From positions 163,356-227,355 of the forward strand of contig JAJVIP010000002.1 in NCBI GenBank assembly GCA_022072025.1: a stretch of 64,000 nucleotides of DNA, in the 5' to 3' direction. The notes beneath the pieces were generated by a model. It saw only the letters and a program-made list of their open reading frames with translations. It was not told the origin of the DNA and did no database searches. Positions 9,892-17,576 of this stretch are shown in pieces (within the stretch, counting starts at the first letter, position 1; each line of letters starts with the position of its first letter). A program made the translations under genes and the position numbers. This DNA comes from Elusimicrobiota bacterium. Its GTDB lineage: Bacteria; Elusimicrobiota; Elusimicrobia; F11.

Positions 9892-9967
9892 CTCATTTTG
9901 GAAATGTATCCTGAAGGCCGCATGGTTCGCAATACGTTATTAGAATTGTGCTAATCTCGAATTGTTT

Positions 9968-10846
9968 ATGCACTTTGAAAAACTTTCAAATCGATTGAGA
10001 ACGGCTTTGGAAGAAGATGAAGCATTTTCCGATATCACCACCCAAGCCATTCCTGTCGCTTCATCAAAAAAAATAAAAAGCGTGTTGCTTTCCAAGTCTC
10101 GGGCAGTGGTGTGTGGAACCTTCCTGGCGAACCTCCTTTTTAAATTACTTGATAAAAATGCAAGGGTATACCTCAAAAAGAAAGAAGGCGCCTTGGTTAA
10201 GGAGCGGGAAGTTATCGCCATCATCCAATGTTCTGCGGCGGCTTTGTTGGGTGCAGAGCGAACATTTTTAAACTTGTTTTGTCATTTGAGTGGAATCGCC
10301 ACTTTGACTCGAGCCTATGTTAATTCAGTCAAGGGGACGAAGGCACAAATTTTGGACACCCGAAAAACCACTCCTTTGTGGAGAGATTTGGAAAAATACG
10401 CGGTGGCTTGTGGCGGAGGGAAAAACCATCGGTTTTCATTGAAGGACGCTGCCTTGGTGAAAGATAACCATCTTCAAATTTTGCGATCCGTTCAGCGCTC
10501 CACCCAATCCGTTTATGGAAATAAAACAAAATGGCGACATCGCCATTCTCGTTTGAGTTTTGTTGCCATTGAAGCGAAAACCATTGAAGAAGTGTGGGAG
10601 GCCATAAAAGTTCGGCCCGATATCATTTTGTTGGACAACATGCCGTTAAATCGATTAAAAGATGCCATTGAATTCATTCATGCGGCTAGAGAGGCGTTAA
10701 AATCCTCCAAACCATTGATCGAAGTTTCTGGAGGAATCACCCCCGAAAAAGCAAAACAACTCGCTCGGATGGGGGTGAATCGAATTTCGGTTGGAGCGAT
10801 TACGCATTCAGCCCCATCGATGGATTTTTCACTGGAGGTCTTATAA
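9968..10846 (+). CDS. nadC: Nicotinate-nucleotide pyrophosphorylase (carboxylating) NadC
   Basis: Converts quinolinate and PRPP to nicotinate mononucleotide in de novo NAD synthesis. Family motifs are present: DITTQAI near the N-terminus, AERTFLNLFCHLSGIAT, the substrate-binding DTRKTTPLWRDLEKYAV, the CGGGKNHRFSLKDAALVKDN segment, DNMPLN and VSGGITPEKA. ATG 9968 gives 292 residues; TTG 9962 would add two. It is coupled to birA, whose ATG follows the nadC stop directly. nadA and nadB are not in the window. Confidence 0.95.
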   Translation: MHFEKLSNRLRTALEEDEAFSDITTQAIPVASSKKIKSVLLSKSRAVVCGTFLANLLFKLLDKNARVYLKKKEGALVKEREVIAIIQCSAAALLGAERTFLNLFCHLSGIATLTRAYVNSVKGTKAQILDTRKTTPLWRDLEKYAVACGGGKNHRFSLKDAALVKDNHLQILRSVQRSTQSVYGNKTKWRHRHSRLSFVAIEAKTIEEVWEAIKVRPDIILLDNMPLNRLKDAIEFIHAAREALKSSKPLIEVSGGITPEKAKQLARMGVNRISVGAITHSAPSMDFSLEVL

Positions 10847-11629
10847 ATGGGAATCTCAGAGCTTTACCAAGTACCTGAGCGTTTAAAAACTGATTTGCCA
10901 TGGATCACAGTGGCCAAATTCTTCGATAAGGTTGATTCAACTCAAAATCGTGTTCTTCAATTTCTTCCCAAAGAAGGGGAAGGCGCCATTGTGGTTCTAG
11001 CGGAAACCCAAAGCAAGGGAATGGGGCGTGAAGGTCGTTCATGGCTTTCTCCTGCCGGGGGATTGTGGTTTTCTCTGGCCCTGCCCCTTAAATCCCTTCC
11101 TCTTGCCCAAGTGGCCCCTTTCTCTATTGTGGCAGCGTTGCAAGTGGCCGAGGCACTTAAAGAAGTTAATGCGCTTGATTGCAATATCAAATGGCCAAAT
11201 GACGTGTTGTATGAGGGGAAAAAAGTGGCTGGGTTGCTTTTAACCACAACCACCAAATTCCGCAAACCTTGGTTGATATTGGGCGTGGGAATCAACGTTA
11301 ACAATCCCATTCCCTCTGAAATATCCAAAGTCGCAACTTCTATTTTCGCCATTCGCAAACAATCTCAAGGCCGAACGCGTTTGCTGGAGGCGGTGCTGAT
11401 GTCTCTGTATACGGCGTGGGTCGATTTCGATCGAACAGGTTTTGGACCTTACAAAAAGGCTGTGGAAGATCGTTTGATTGGCATCGGGAAAAATGTGGCC
11501 ATTAAAGTGGGATCGCGGACGATTCAAGGAACCATGAAATCCGTTGACCCTCAAGGAAACCTGTTGTTAGAATCCACCGCAGGCCCCAAAACCGTGCAGG
11601 CTGGGGAAATCGTAGGACAACCCGCCTAA
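10847..11629 (+). CDS. birA: Biotin--[acetyl-CoA-carboxylase] ligase, BirA without repressor domain
   Basis: Activates biotin with ATP and attaches it to the biotin carrier of acetyl-CoA carboxylase. The catalytic domain is recognisable by the adenylate loop GMGREGRSW, the KWPNDVLYEGKKVAGLL block and LGVGINVNN, followed by a small SH3-like C-terminal domain. There is no N-terminal helix-turn-helix, so this is a monofunctional ligase and should not repress transcription. The start directly abuts nadC, with GGAGG upstream inside the nadC end. Confidence 0.94.
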   Translation: MGISELYQVPERLKTDLPWITVAKFFDKVDSTQNRVLQFLPKEGEGAIVVLAETQSKGMGREGRSWLSPAGGLWFSLALPLKSLPLAQVAPFSIVAALQVAEALKEVNALDCNIKWPNDVLYEGKKVAGLLLTTTTKFRKPWLILGVGINVNNPIPSEISKVATSIFAIRKQSQGRTRLLEAVLMSLYTAWVDFDRTGFGPYKKAVEDRLIGIGKNVAIKVGSRTIQGTMKSVDPQGNLLLESTAGPKTVQAGEIVGQPA

Positions 11630-11646
11630 CTCGCGTTGACCCACCT

Positions 11647-11662
11647 CAGTGACAACTCACTG
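11647..11662. repeat. 6-bp perfect inverted repeat upstream of sat
   Basis: CAGTGA, four bases CAAC, then TCACTG, centred in the 56-base gap between birA and sat. No T-run follows, so a terminator is unlikely. A TTGACC at 11636 just upstream could be a -35 box, in which case the palindrome lies where a regulator could bind. Confidence 0.35.
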
Positions 11663-11685
11663 TTGAACCAAGAAGGGAGAATTCG

Positions 11686-12810
11686 GTGATCGCTGTGCAA
11701 GATCCTATTCATCATCATGCGTTTGATTCGATACCCGCCCATGGAGGCGGTGTTCTGGTCCATCGCCATATCCCATCCAATGAAGAAAAAAAGAAACTCT
11801 CAAAAGCGGTTTCCCTCCCCAAAATTTCCATGTCTTCAAAAACATATACAGATCTTGAACTGTTGGCCGTTGGAGCTTTGTCGCCTTTGGAAGGTTTTTT
11901 GAATCAACAGGATTATGAGAGTGTTGTGGCCTGTGGTCGTTTATCCAATGGAGTTCTATGGCCTATTCCCATTTGTTTGGCGGTCAGCGATGAATCCAGA
12001 GTTTCTCTCTCTGAAGGGCAGATGGCCGCATTATATTACGATGATGAGGTGGTGGGTTTTATTCATGTCGAGTCCATTTTTTCGCCAGACAAAAATAAAG
12101 AGGTGTACCGCGTATTTAAAACCAATGATGTGAACCATCCAGGCGTCAGAGATGTTTTTAACAAGGGCAGCTGGTACGTGGGCGGCCGTGTGGATGTATT
12201 GATGAATTCTGATCGAATTGGGCTTTCGCCCTATAACCTAACTCCTCGTGATACCCGCCGTATTTTTCAACAAAAAAAATGGAAAACCATCGCTGGTTTT
12301 CAAACCCGCAACCCCATGCACCGAGGACATGAAGAGCTCACCAAAAAAGCGTTGGAGTCTGTTGATGGCCTTTTGATTCATCCGCTGGTGGGCGAAACCA
12401 AAGAAGGAGACTTTCCCGCTGATGTGCGCATGAAATCCTATGAGGTTTTAATTGAAACCTATTATCCCAAGGCTAGAGTCATTTTGGCCGCCTATCCAGG
12501 ACACATGTATTTTGCCGGCCCACGTGAGGCTATTTTTCACGCGATCATTCGTCAAAATTATGGTTGTACTCATTTCATTGTAGGACGGGACCATGCCGGA
12601 GTGGGTTCCTATTATTCTCCCTATGAAGCGCAAGAACTTATCAATTGGTTTGGCCGTAATGATCTCGCTATTCAACCCGTGTTTCCTTCTGTCCAATCCG
12701 CGGTTTCTGGAACTCAGATTCGAGAACTTCTTCGACAAGGAATTCCTCCATCACCTGATCTTATGAGGCCAGAAGTCACAAAAGTTCTTTTGGAGACCCC
12801 CAGGATATGA
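11686..12810 (+). CDS. sat: Sulfate adenylyltransferase (ATP sulfurylase, Sat type)
   Basis: Makes adenosine 5'-phosphosulfate from ATP and sulfate. The 374-residue product is the homomeric Sat/MET3 type, not CysDN: AHGGGVLVHR near the N-terminus, LSPLEGF, the nucleotide-binding QTRNPMHRGHEEL, and VGRDHAGVGSYYSPYEAQ. No APS-kinase domain is fused. The GTG start has GGGAG nine bases upstream. It heads a sulfur operon with cysK, an M67 peptidase and a siroheme reductase, which points to assimilation. The next step would need an APS or PAPS reductase, which is not in the window. Confidence 0.93.
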   Translation: MIAVQDPIHHHAFDSIPAHGGGVLVHRHIPSNEEKKKLSKAVSLPKISMSSKTYTDLELLAVGALSPLEGFLNQQDYESVVACGRLSNGVLWPIPICLAVSDESRVSLSEGQMAALYYDDEVVGFIHVESIFSPDKNKEVYRVFKTNDVNHPGVRDVFNKGSWYVGGRVDVLMNSDRIGLSPYNLTPRDTRRIFQQKKWKTIAGFQTRNPMHRGHEELTKKALESVDGLLIHPLVGETKEGDFPADVRMKSYEVLIETYYPKARVILAAYPGHMYFAGPREAIFHAIIRQNYGCTHFIVGRDHAGVGSYYSPYEAQELINWFGRNDLAIQPVFPSVQSAVSGTQIRELLRQGIPPSPDLMRPEVTKVLLETPRI

Positions 12811-12935
12811 GGTCCCAGTTCCATATTTTCTTCAATAGAAAACTTAAAGGTGTTGCTAATTTGGCGAATTCTTATGGAAACAGTGATGGCGATGTTTTTG
12901 ACGTGTTATTGGGTATTGGAAAGGCGACATTGTGA
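12807..12935 (+). CDS. Possible 42-residue ORF filling the sat-cysK gap
   Basis: An ATG overlapping the sat stop (ATGA) opens a 42-codon frame whose TGA overlaps the GTG of cysK (GTGA), so it fills the only sizeable gap in this operon exactly. The product starts MRSQFHIFFNRKLKG and contains GDVFDVLLGIG. It has no recognisable motif, signal peptide or cysteine. A sulfur-carrier gene (CysO/ThiS type) would be expected near an M67 peptidase and a cysteine synthase, but this frame is too short and lacks the terminal Gly-Gly. It may be a real small protein, a decayed remnant or chance. Confidence 0.3.
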   Translation: MRSQFHIFFNRKLKGVANLANSYGNSDGDVFDVLLGIGKATL

Positions 12936-13930
12936 ATCCCAACTCGATTGCATCTACCAAAAAATTGGGGCAGGGGCTCATGGAACGGATTGGAAACACG
13001 CCGCTCCTTCGGTTGGAAAGGTTTAGTCACTGGTTGGGGGACCACGGGTCCCAAATTTACGGGAAGGCAGAATTTTGCAACCCCGGTGGATCTGTAAAAG
13101 ACCGCGCCGCTCGCGGGATGATTTTGGGCGCCATTCAATCAGGTGAACTCACAAAAGAGAAAGTCATTTTGGATTCAAGCAGTGGCAATACCGGTATTGC
13201 CTACGCCATGATAGGCACAGCGCTGGGGTATCGCGTAGAACTTTGCATTCCAGAAAACGCCAAACTTAAAGCGCGTATTAGTGAAGCCTTTGGCGCCAAA
13301 GTAATTTATACGGATCCCTTGGAAGGATCTGATGGGGCTATTGTCAAAGCGCAGGAAATGTATAAATCCAATCCCAGCAGGTATTATATGCCCGATCAAT
13401 ACAACAACCCCAACAATTGGAAGGCGCATTATCACACCACCGCTGAAGAGATTTGGACACAAACGGAAGGACGTATCACTCATTTCGTGGCGGGCATTGG
13501 AACATCAGGCACCTTGATGGGAACGGGGCGCCGGCTCAAGGAATTAAATCCCAAAATTGAAATCGTGGCGGTGGAACCCTTTTCTGCTTTGCATGGTTTA
13601 GAAGGTTTGAAGCATATGGCTTCCTCTATTGTTCCAGGGATCTATGACCCCAAGGTGCATGACAAAAAAATCAGTGTGCACACGGAGGATGCTTATGAAA
13701 TGTGCTGTCGATTGGCCAGGGAAGAGGGGGTTTTGGTTGGGTTTTCAGCGGGGGCTGCTTTACAAGGCGCGTTTGAAGTTGCACTGGGAAAAAAAGAGGC
13801 GGTGGTGGTCACCGTATTGTGTGACGCAGGAGAGCGGTATATGAATTCTCAATTTTGGGAAGAAATGGTGAATTATTTTGAAAAGTACTGGAAGACACAC
13901 GACCAATTAAAGTCTCCCAGAGCACATTAA
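12932..13930 (+). CDS. cysK: Cysteine synthase (PLP-dependent, CysK/CysM family)
   Basis: Fold-type II PLP enzyme making L-cysteine from an activated serine and a sulfide donor. Visible motifs are RIGNTPLLRLERF, the PLP lysine in NPGGSVKDRAARG, the substrate loop SSSGNTGIAYAM, GIGTSGTLMGTGR and VGFSAGAALQG. At 332 residues it is slightly long. It uses a GTG start 121 bases after sat. The adjacent M67 peptidase recalls the actinobacterial CysM-CysO-Mec system, where the sulfur donor is a protein thiocarboxylate; whether that holds here cannot be told without a carrier gene. Confidence 0.92.
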   Translation: MNPNSIASTKKLGQGLMERIGNTPLLRLERFSHWLGDHGSQIYGKAEFCNPGGSVKDRAARGMILGAIQSGELTKEKVILDSSSGNTGIAYAMIGTALGYRVELCIPENAKLKARISEAFGAKVIYTDPLEGSDGAIVKAQEMYKSNPSRYYMPDQYNNPNNWKAHYHTTAEEIWTQTEGRITHFVAGIGTSGTLMGTGRRLKELNPKIEIVAVEPFSALHGLEGLKHMASSIVPGIYDPKVHDKKISVHTEDAYEMCCRLAREEGVLVGFSAGAALQGAFEVALGKKEAVVVTVLCDAGERYMNSQFWEEMVNYFEKYWKTHDQLKSPRAH

Positions 13931-13935
13931 ATTCG

Positions 13936-14436
13936 GTGCCTATGCAAATATCCACGGCCATTGTGTTTCCAAAAATTGTTTATGACCATATTGTTCTATG
14001 GGCGGAAAAGGCCTATCCCCATGAAGGGTGTGGGCTTCTGATTGGTCAATTTCTTAAAGGAGGCGTCAAGCAAGTGGTCCGTTTGTCTCCTTTGGTTAAT
14101 GAATTGTTAAGCCAAACGATCACAGACGCGCCGACCCTTCCCTCTGACCGGCAAGGACAAGGCGCAGGAAAAACTGAGTTTGTGATGAGCCCTTCGCAGT
14201 TCAACGAAGAAATGATAAAGGCGGAGCGGGAAGGATTGGATGTTGTTGGAGTGATTCACACTCATCCTGATCACCCAGCCCGGCCGAGTCAGATCGATGA
14301 ATCTCAACCCTTTTTATCGCAGTGGTCAAATATTATAGTCGCGGTTCATCAGGGGAAAGCGGTTGATGTAAAATCTTGGTACCGTGAATTTGACGGTCAA
14401 CTCTTTGATGAAGAAAAAATTCTCATCCAATCATGA
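13936..14436 (+). CDS. M67-family JAMM/MPN+ metallopeptidase (Mec-like)
   Basis: Zinc isopeptidase-like domain with an intact JAMM signature: the upstream glutamate in PHEGCGLLIG and HTHPDHPARPSQID, giving the H-x-H-P-x6-S-x2-D spacing. Length 166 residues, single domain, no signal peptide. In Mycobacterium a related enzyme (Mec) releases cysteine from the CysO carrier; bacterial homologues commonly sit with cysteine synthase and ThiF/MoeB-like genes. Here it lies between cysK and the siroheme reductase, which supports a sulfur-transfer role. Start GTG 13936 or ATG 13942. Its stop overlaps the next start (ATGA). Confidence 0.87.
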   Translation: MPMQISTAIVFPKIVYDHIVLWAEKAYPHEGCGLLIGQFLKGGVKQVVRLSPLVNELLSQTITDAPTLPSDRQGQGAGKTEFVMSPSQFNEEMIKAEREGLDVVGVIHTHPDHPARPSQIDESQPFLSQWSNIIVAVHQGKAVDVKSWYREFDGQLFDEEKILIQS

Positions 14437-16190
14437 AGAAGGAGTCTTATATGTTGTTAGCGCCCGAAGTTGAAGAGGAATTGGTTCGTTTCGAAGATAA
14501 CATCAAGTTGCTTCGATCTGGGCGCATGGATCCCAATGAATTCAAGAAGTTTCGTTTGAACAATGGTGTTTATGGTATTCGCGGTGAAACAGATTTACAG
14601 ATGATCCGAATTAAATGTCCTCATGGGGAGATCACTTCAGATCAATTGGATGTGGTGGCTGAACTGACCGAGAAATTTACTCGAACCAAAATGGCCCACG
14701 TCACCACCCGTCAAGCCATTCAAATTCATCATGTTCATTTGGACAACATTCCGCTGGCTCTTCGCCGATTGGCTGAATGCGGTTTAACATCGCGTGAGGC
14801 CTGTGGAAATACTGTGCGTAACGTAACCAAAACGCCTTATGCGGGGTTTCTTAAAGATGAAGTGTTTGACGTAACCCCTTACGCTCAGGCCATTTTTGAA
14901 CATTTTTTAAGAAATCCAGCGGTTCAAAATTTCCCTCGAAAATTCAAGATTGCTTTTTACGGGGGAGGTTCGGCAGATATTGCATACACGGCGATTCATG
15001 ATTTGGGATACGTGGCAGCCAAACGGGTCGTCAATGGAAAAGAAGAAAAAGGATTTAGAATTTATGTGGGTGGTGGGCTTGGCGCCACACCTCACTCGGC
15101 GATTTTGCTTGAGGAGTTTACGCCGCTATCTGATTTTTTCTCCACCGCTGACGCCATCACCCGAATCTTCGATCGTCACGGCGACCGGAAAGATAAATTC
15201 CACGCGCGCCTTAAATTTGTGGTGAAGAAATTTGGCGACGACGTTTTCCGCCAGATGGTGATTGAGGAGCGTTCCCAAGTTCGCGCCACGCGAGCGGGGG
15301 GATGGAAATGGGTTTTTCCGATAGAAAAACCTTTGGTTGCCCCTGTTTTAACTCAGAAAGTCGGCGGGGATGTGAAACCCGACGCGGCATTTGAGCTGTG
15401 GCGAAAAACGAATGTTCTTCCGCAAAAACAAGAGGGTTTTTCAATGGTGACGGTGGTTACCCCTTTGGGAGATTTGACAGTTCCCCAAATGAGAACGTTG
15501 GCCAACATAGCTCGTAAATACAACGCCGGTCAATTGCGCACCATGGTTCAACAAAATATGTTTTTGCCTTGGATTCGAAACGAACATTTGGTGGCGCTAT
15601 ATGCGGAACTCAAAGCGGCAGGCCTGGGATCAGGAGGAGCACTTCGTTTGTCGGACGTGACCCGATGCCCAGGGGCTGATACCTGTCAAATCGCAGTGAC
15701 AAAATCGAGAGGTTTGGCGGGTGCCATTCTTGAACTTTTCAAAAATGGACTGGCTCAAGATGCCGATATGAATGATTTGGCCATTAAGATTTCAGGTTGC
15801 ACCAATTCTTGCGGTCAACATCACATTGGCAATATCGGTTTTTTTGGGACTTATCGGAAAGTGAACGGACATGAGGTCCCTCACTATCAACTCTTAATTG
15901 GGGGGGATGTCAAAGAAGGCGAGGCCAAATTTGGCCAACCCATCAATGCCATTCCGGCCAAGCGAGCCCCTGAGGTCGTTAAACACTTGGTTGGTCTTTA
16001 TAAGAAGGAGAAGCAGGGTTCAGAAAGATTCGTTGCAACCATGGAGCGACTGGGGCGCGTGCGGCTCAAAGAAGAAATCGAACCCTTCCGAAGTTTGCCT
16101 CCTTTTGAAGAAAAGCCCGATATGTATTATGAGTGGGGCGAATATCATGAATTTAAGGCCGAAATCGGACAAGGAGAATGCGCGGCGTAA
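14433..16190 (+). CDS. Siroheme/4Fe-4S sulfite or nitrite reductase (ferredoxin type)
   Basis: Two-repeat NirA/Sir-type reductase of 585 residues that reduces sulfite to sulfide or nitrite to ammonia with six electrons. The cluster and siroheme ligands are complete: C412 and C418 in CPGADTC, then C456 and C460 in GCTNSCGQHH. The N-terminal ferrodoxin-like repeats show VTTRQAIQIHHV and GNTVRNVT. Gene context (sat, cysK) favours assimilatory sulfite reduction; sequence alone does not separate the two substrates. The start overlaps the peptidase stop, and it is the last gene of the operon before a strong promoter. Confidence 0.9.
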   Translation: MKKESYMLLAPEVEEELVRFEDNIKLLRSGRMDPNEFKKFRLNNGVYGIRGETDLQMIRIKCPHGEITSDQLDVVAELTEKFTRTKMAHVTTRQAIQIHHVHLDNIPLALRRLAECGLTSREACGNTVRNVTKTPYAGFLKDEVFDVTPYAQAIFEHFLRNPAVQNFPRKFKIAFYGGGSADIAYTAIHDLGYVAAKRVVNGKEEKGFRIYVGGGLGATPHSAILLEEFTPLSDFFSTADAITRIFDRHGDRKDKFHARLKFVVKKFGDDVFRQMVIEERSQVRATRAGGWKWVFPIEKPLVAPVLTQKVGGDVKPDAAFELWRKTNVLPQKQEGFSMVTVVTPLGDLTVPQMRTLANIARKYNAGQLRTMVQQNMFLPWIRNEHLVALYAELKAAGLGSGGALRLSDVTRCPGADTCQIAVTKSRGLAGAILELFKNGLAQDADMNDLAIKISGCTNSCGQHHIGNIGFFGTYRKVNGHEVPHYQLLIGGDVKEGEAKFGQPINAIPAKRAPEVVKHLVGLYKKEKQGSERFVATMERLGRVRLKEEIEPFRSLPPFEEKPDMYYEWGEYHEFKAEIGQGECAA

Positions 16191-16198
16191 ATTGTTTT

Positions 16199-16227
16199 TT
16201 GACAGCGGAAAAACTTTGTCTTATGAT
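16199..16227 (+). promoter_or_regulatory. Near-consensus sigma-70 promoter driving the histone-ubiE-nuo operon
   Basis: TTGACA (16199-16204), a 17-base spacer, then TATGAT (16222-16227): a perfect -35, optimal spacing and 5 of 6 at -10. The expected transcript start is near 16234, leaving a leader of about 90 bases before the histone ATG. It starts 9 bases after the reductase stop. It is the best promoter match I found in the window. Confidence 0.75.
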
Positions 16228-16288
16228 CCGCCAACGTTTTTACGACCTCCTGTCATTTAAAATCCTAATCATATTTTCAATCCAACAT

Positions 16289-16308
16289 CATCTCATTGAG
16301 GTGAGATG
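16289..16308 (+). promoter_or_regulatory. Stem-loop just upstream of the histone ribosome-binding site
   Basis: CATCTCA, six-base loop TTGAGG, TGAGATG: a perfect 7-bp stem. It ends one base before AAAGGAG, the ribosome-binding site of the histone gene. Such placement can tune mRNA stability or translation. There is no T-run, so it is not an intrinsic terminator. Confidence 0.5.
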
Positions 16309-16323
16309 TAAAGGAGATTACTC

Positions 16324-16503
16324 ATGTCTGAAGTCTATGTGGTTGTCAGCAAAGTGAAGAAAAAAGTGAAAGAAGCAGGTTTTCGCACTGGGAAAGATTA
16401 TACCGATGCGCTCTCCGCCAAAATCGAACAGATTGTGAATGCTTCAGTCGAAAAAGTGAGGATGGACGGAAAAAAGAAAACTTTGGGGGCTGAAGACCTT
16501 TGA
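16324..16503 (+). CDS. Bacterial histone (single histone-fold protein, Bd0055-like)
   Basis: A 59-residue basic protein with ATG at 16324 and a strong AAAGGAG site. It starts MSEVYVVVSKVKKKVKEAG, has a long central helix (about residues 25-46: ALSAKIEQIVNASVEKVR) and ends DGKKKTLGAEDL, the loop-2 and short alpha-3 pattern of histone folds. From memory it aligns almost end to end with the Bdellovibrio histone Bd0055, sharing the S-K-V-K-K start, the central I-E-Q helix and the final D-G-(R/K)-K-T ... A-x-D. Known relatives form dimers that bind DNA. It heads the ubiE-nuo operon behind a near-consensus promoter, and its TGA overlaps a possible ubiE TTG start. Identification is by pattern; no profile search was run. 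Confidence 0.82.
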   Translation: MSEVYVVVSKVKKKVKEAGFRTGKDYTDALSAKIEQIVNASVEKVRMDGKKKTLGAEDL

Positions 16504-17210
16504 GCGTATCCGTTTCACACCCTCCTATGTCCACTAAACCCATCCGGGATATGTTTGATGCACTGGTCCCGGAATATGACCGATTTAATCGGCTTAGCAG
16601 TTTGGGGTTGGACGTTCTTTGGCGCCGTGAAGTGGCCAGTATGTTTTCCAAGGGATCTTATATATTGGATGTGGGAACGGGGACGGGTGATTTGGCGAAG
16701 GAATTGGTTTCACAGGGGATGGACGTGGTGGGAGTGGATTTCTCCTCCAAAATGTTAGACGCGGCCAAAGAGAAAATGGCGGGAAATCCGCATGTTGTTT
16801 TTGAACTGGCCAAAGCCGATGAGCTTCAATTTGGGCCGCGAACCTTTGACGGAATCACTTCCGCCTTTGTGATTAGAAATCTTCATCACGGAAACATATT
16901 GTCTCAGAGTTTTCGTGAGTTTTATCGGGTTTTAAAACCACAAAGTCAAATGATTCACTTAGAACTTTCCCGCCCACCCAGTGGTTTTCTTTCTTGGGGA
17001 CACAAGGCCTATCTTAAGTTTATTCTTCCCTTAATTGGCCGAGCCAATTTTGGTGAAAGATGGCCCAAAGATTACCTTTCAACAACAATTGAAAAATTTC
17101 CCGAGCCCAAAATTTTGTGCCAACAAATGAGATGGGCAGGGTTTGAAAGGGTTTGTCACTATCCGTTGAATGGGGGTATTGCCGGTTTGTTTGTGGGGTG
17201 GCGATGCTGA
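16500..17210 (+). CDS. ubiE: Demethylmenaquinone/ubiquinone C-methyltransferase UbiE/MenG
   Basis: SAM-dependent methyltransferase for the last ring methylation of menaquinone (or a ubiquinone step). Motifs: FDALVPEYDRFNRLSSLGLD at the N-terminus, the SAM loop DVGTGTGDLAKEL, GVDFSSKMLDAAK, and FVIRNLHH with a C-terminal [15 protein letters not shown]. Two starts are possible: TTG 16500, overlapping the histone stop as TTGA (236 residues), or ATG 16527 (227 residues). It overlaps nuoA by 7 bases. Its place in front of complex I, with a polyprenyl synthase at the far end, suggests quinone supply; the exact quinone is not determined. Confidence 0.92.
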   Translation: MSVSVSHPPMSTKPIRDMFDALVPEYDRFNRLSSLGLDVLWRREVASMFSKGSYILDVGTGTGDLAKELVSQGMDVVGVDFSSKMLDAAKEKMAGNPHVVFELAKADELQFGPRTFDGITSAFVIRNLHHGNILSQSFREFYRVLKPQSQMIHLELSRPPSGFLSWGHKAYLKFILPLIGRANFGERWPKDYLSTTIEKFPEPKILCQQMRWAGFERVCHYPLNGGIAGLFVGWRC

Positions 17211-17566
17211 ATTTAACGGAATATGCGGGCCTGTTGGCTTTTTTGTTTTTTGGTGTGGCTTTCGTGGGGGGCGTTTTCGCGCTGAATTATTTGGTCAGAG
17301 AACGTGGCATGGACCCCTTGCGAAAAAGCATTTATGAATGCGGCATGGAAACCATTGGCACACCCTATGTTTCTCCCAATATTCGGTTCTATGTGTTCGC
17401 ATTGGTGTTTGTTATTTTTGATATTGAAGCCGTTTTCCTTCTCCCTTGGGCAGTTAGGTTCAAAGAATTGGGAATGGTTGGGTTTATTGAAATGATTGTT
17501 TTTATCGCCATTCTGTTCGTGGCTTTTGTTGTGGCCTGGAGAAAAGGCGCCCTCAAGTGGGAATAA
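17204..17566 (+). CDS. nuoA: NADH-quinone oxidoreductase subunit A
   Basis: Small membrane subunit of complex I with three hydrophobic segments and the conserved [20 protein letters not shown] block followed by [16 protein letters not shown] 17204 gives 120 residues, the usual size; the longer open frame from 17153 lies inside ubiE and is unlikely. It is the first of eleven nuo genes. Confidence 0.95.
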   Translation: MLNLTEYAGLLAFLFFGVAFVGGVFALNYLVRERGMDPLRKSIYECGMETIGTPYVSPNIRFYVFALVFVIFDIEAVFLLPWAVRFKELGMVGFIEMIVFIAILFVAFVVAWRKGALKWE

Positions 17567-17576
17567 AGGAATTGAT

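Noticed and set aside
12807-12935. Idea that the small ORF is a complete CysO/ThiS sulfur carrier
   Set aside because: Carriers are about 65-95 residues and end in Gly-Gly; this frame is 42 residues and ends Lys-Ala-Thr-Leu.
16205-16240. Possible terminator GCGGA/TCCGC followed by T-rich bases after the reductase gene
   Set aside because: Only a 5-bp stem with a 17-base loop, and it coincides with a much better promoter match.
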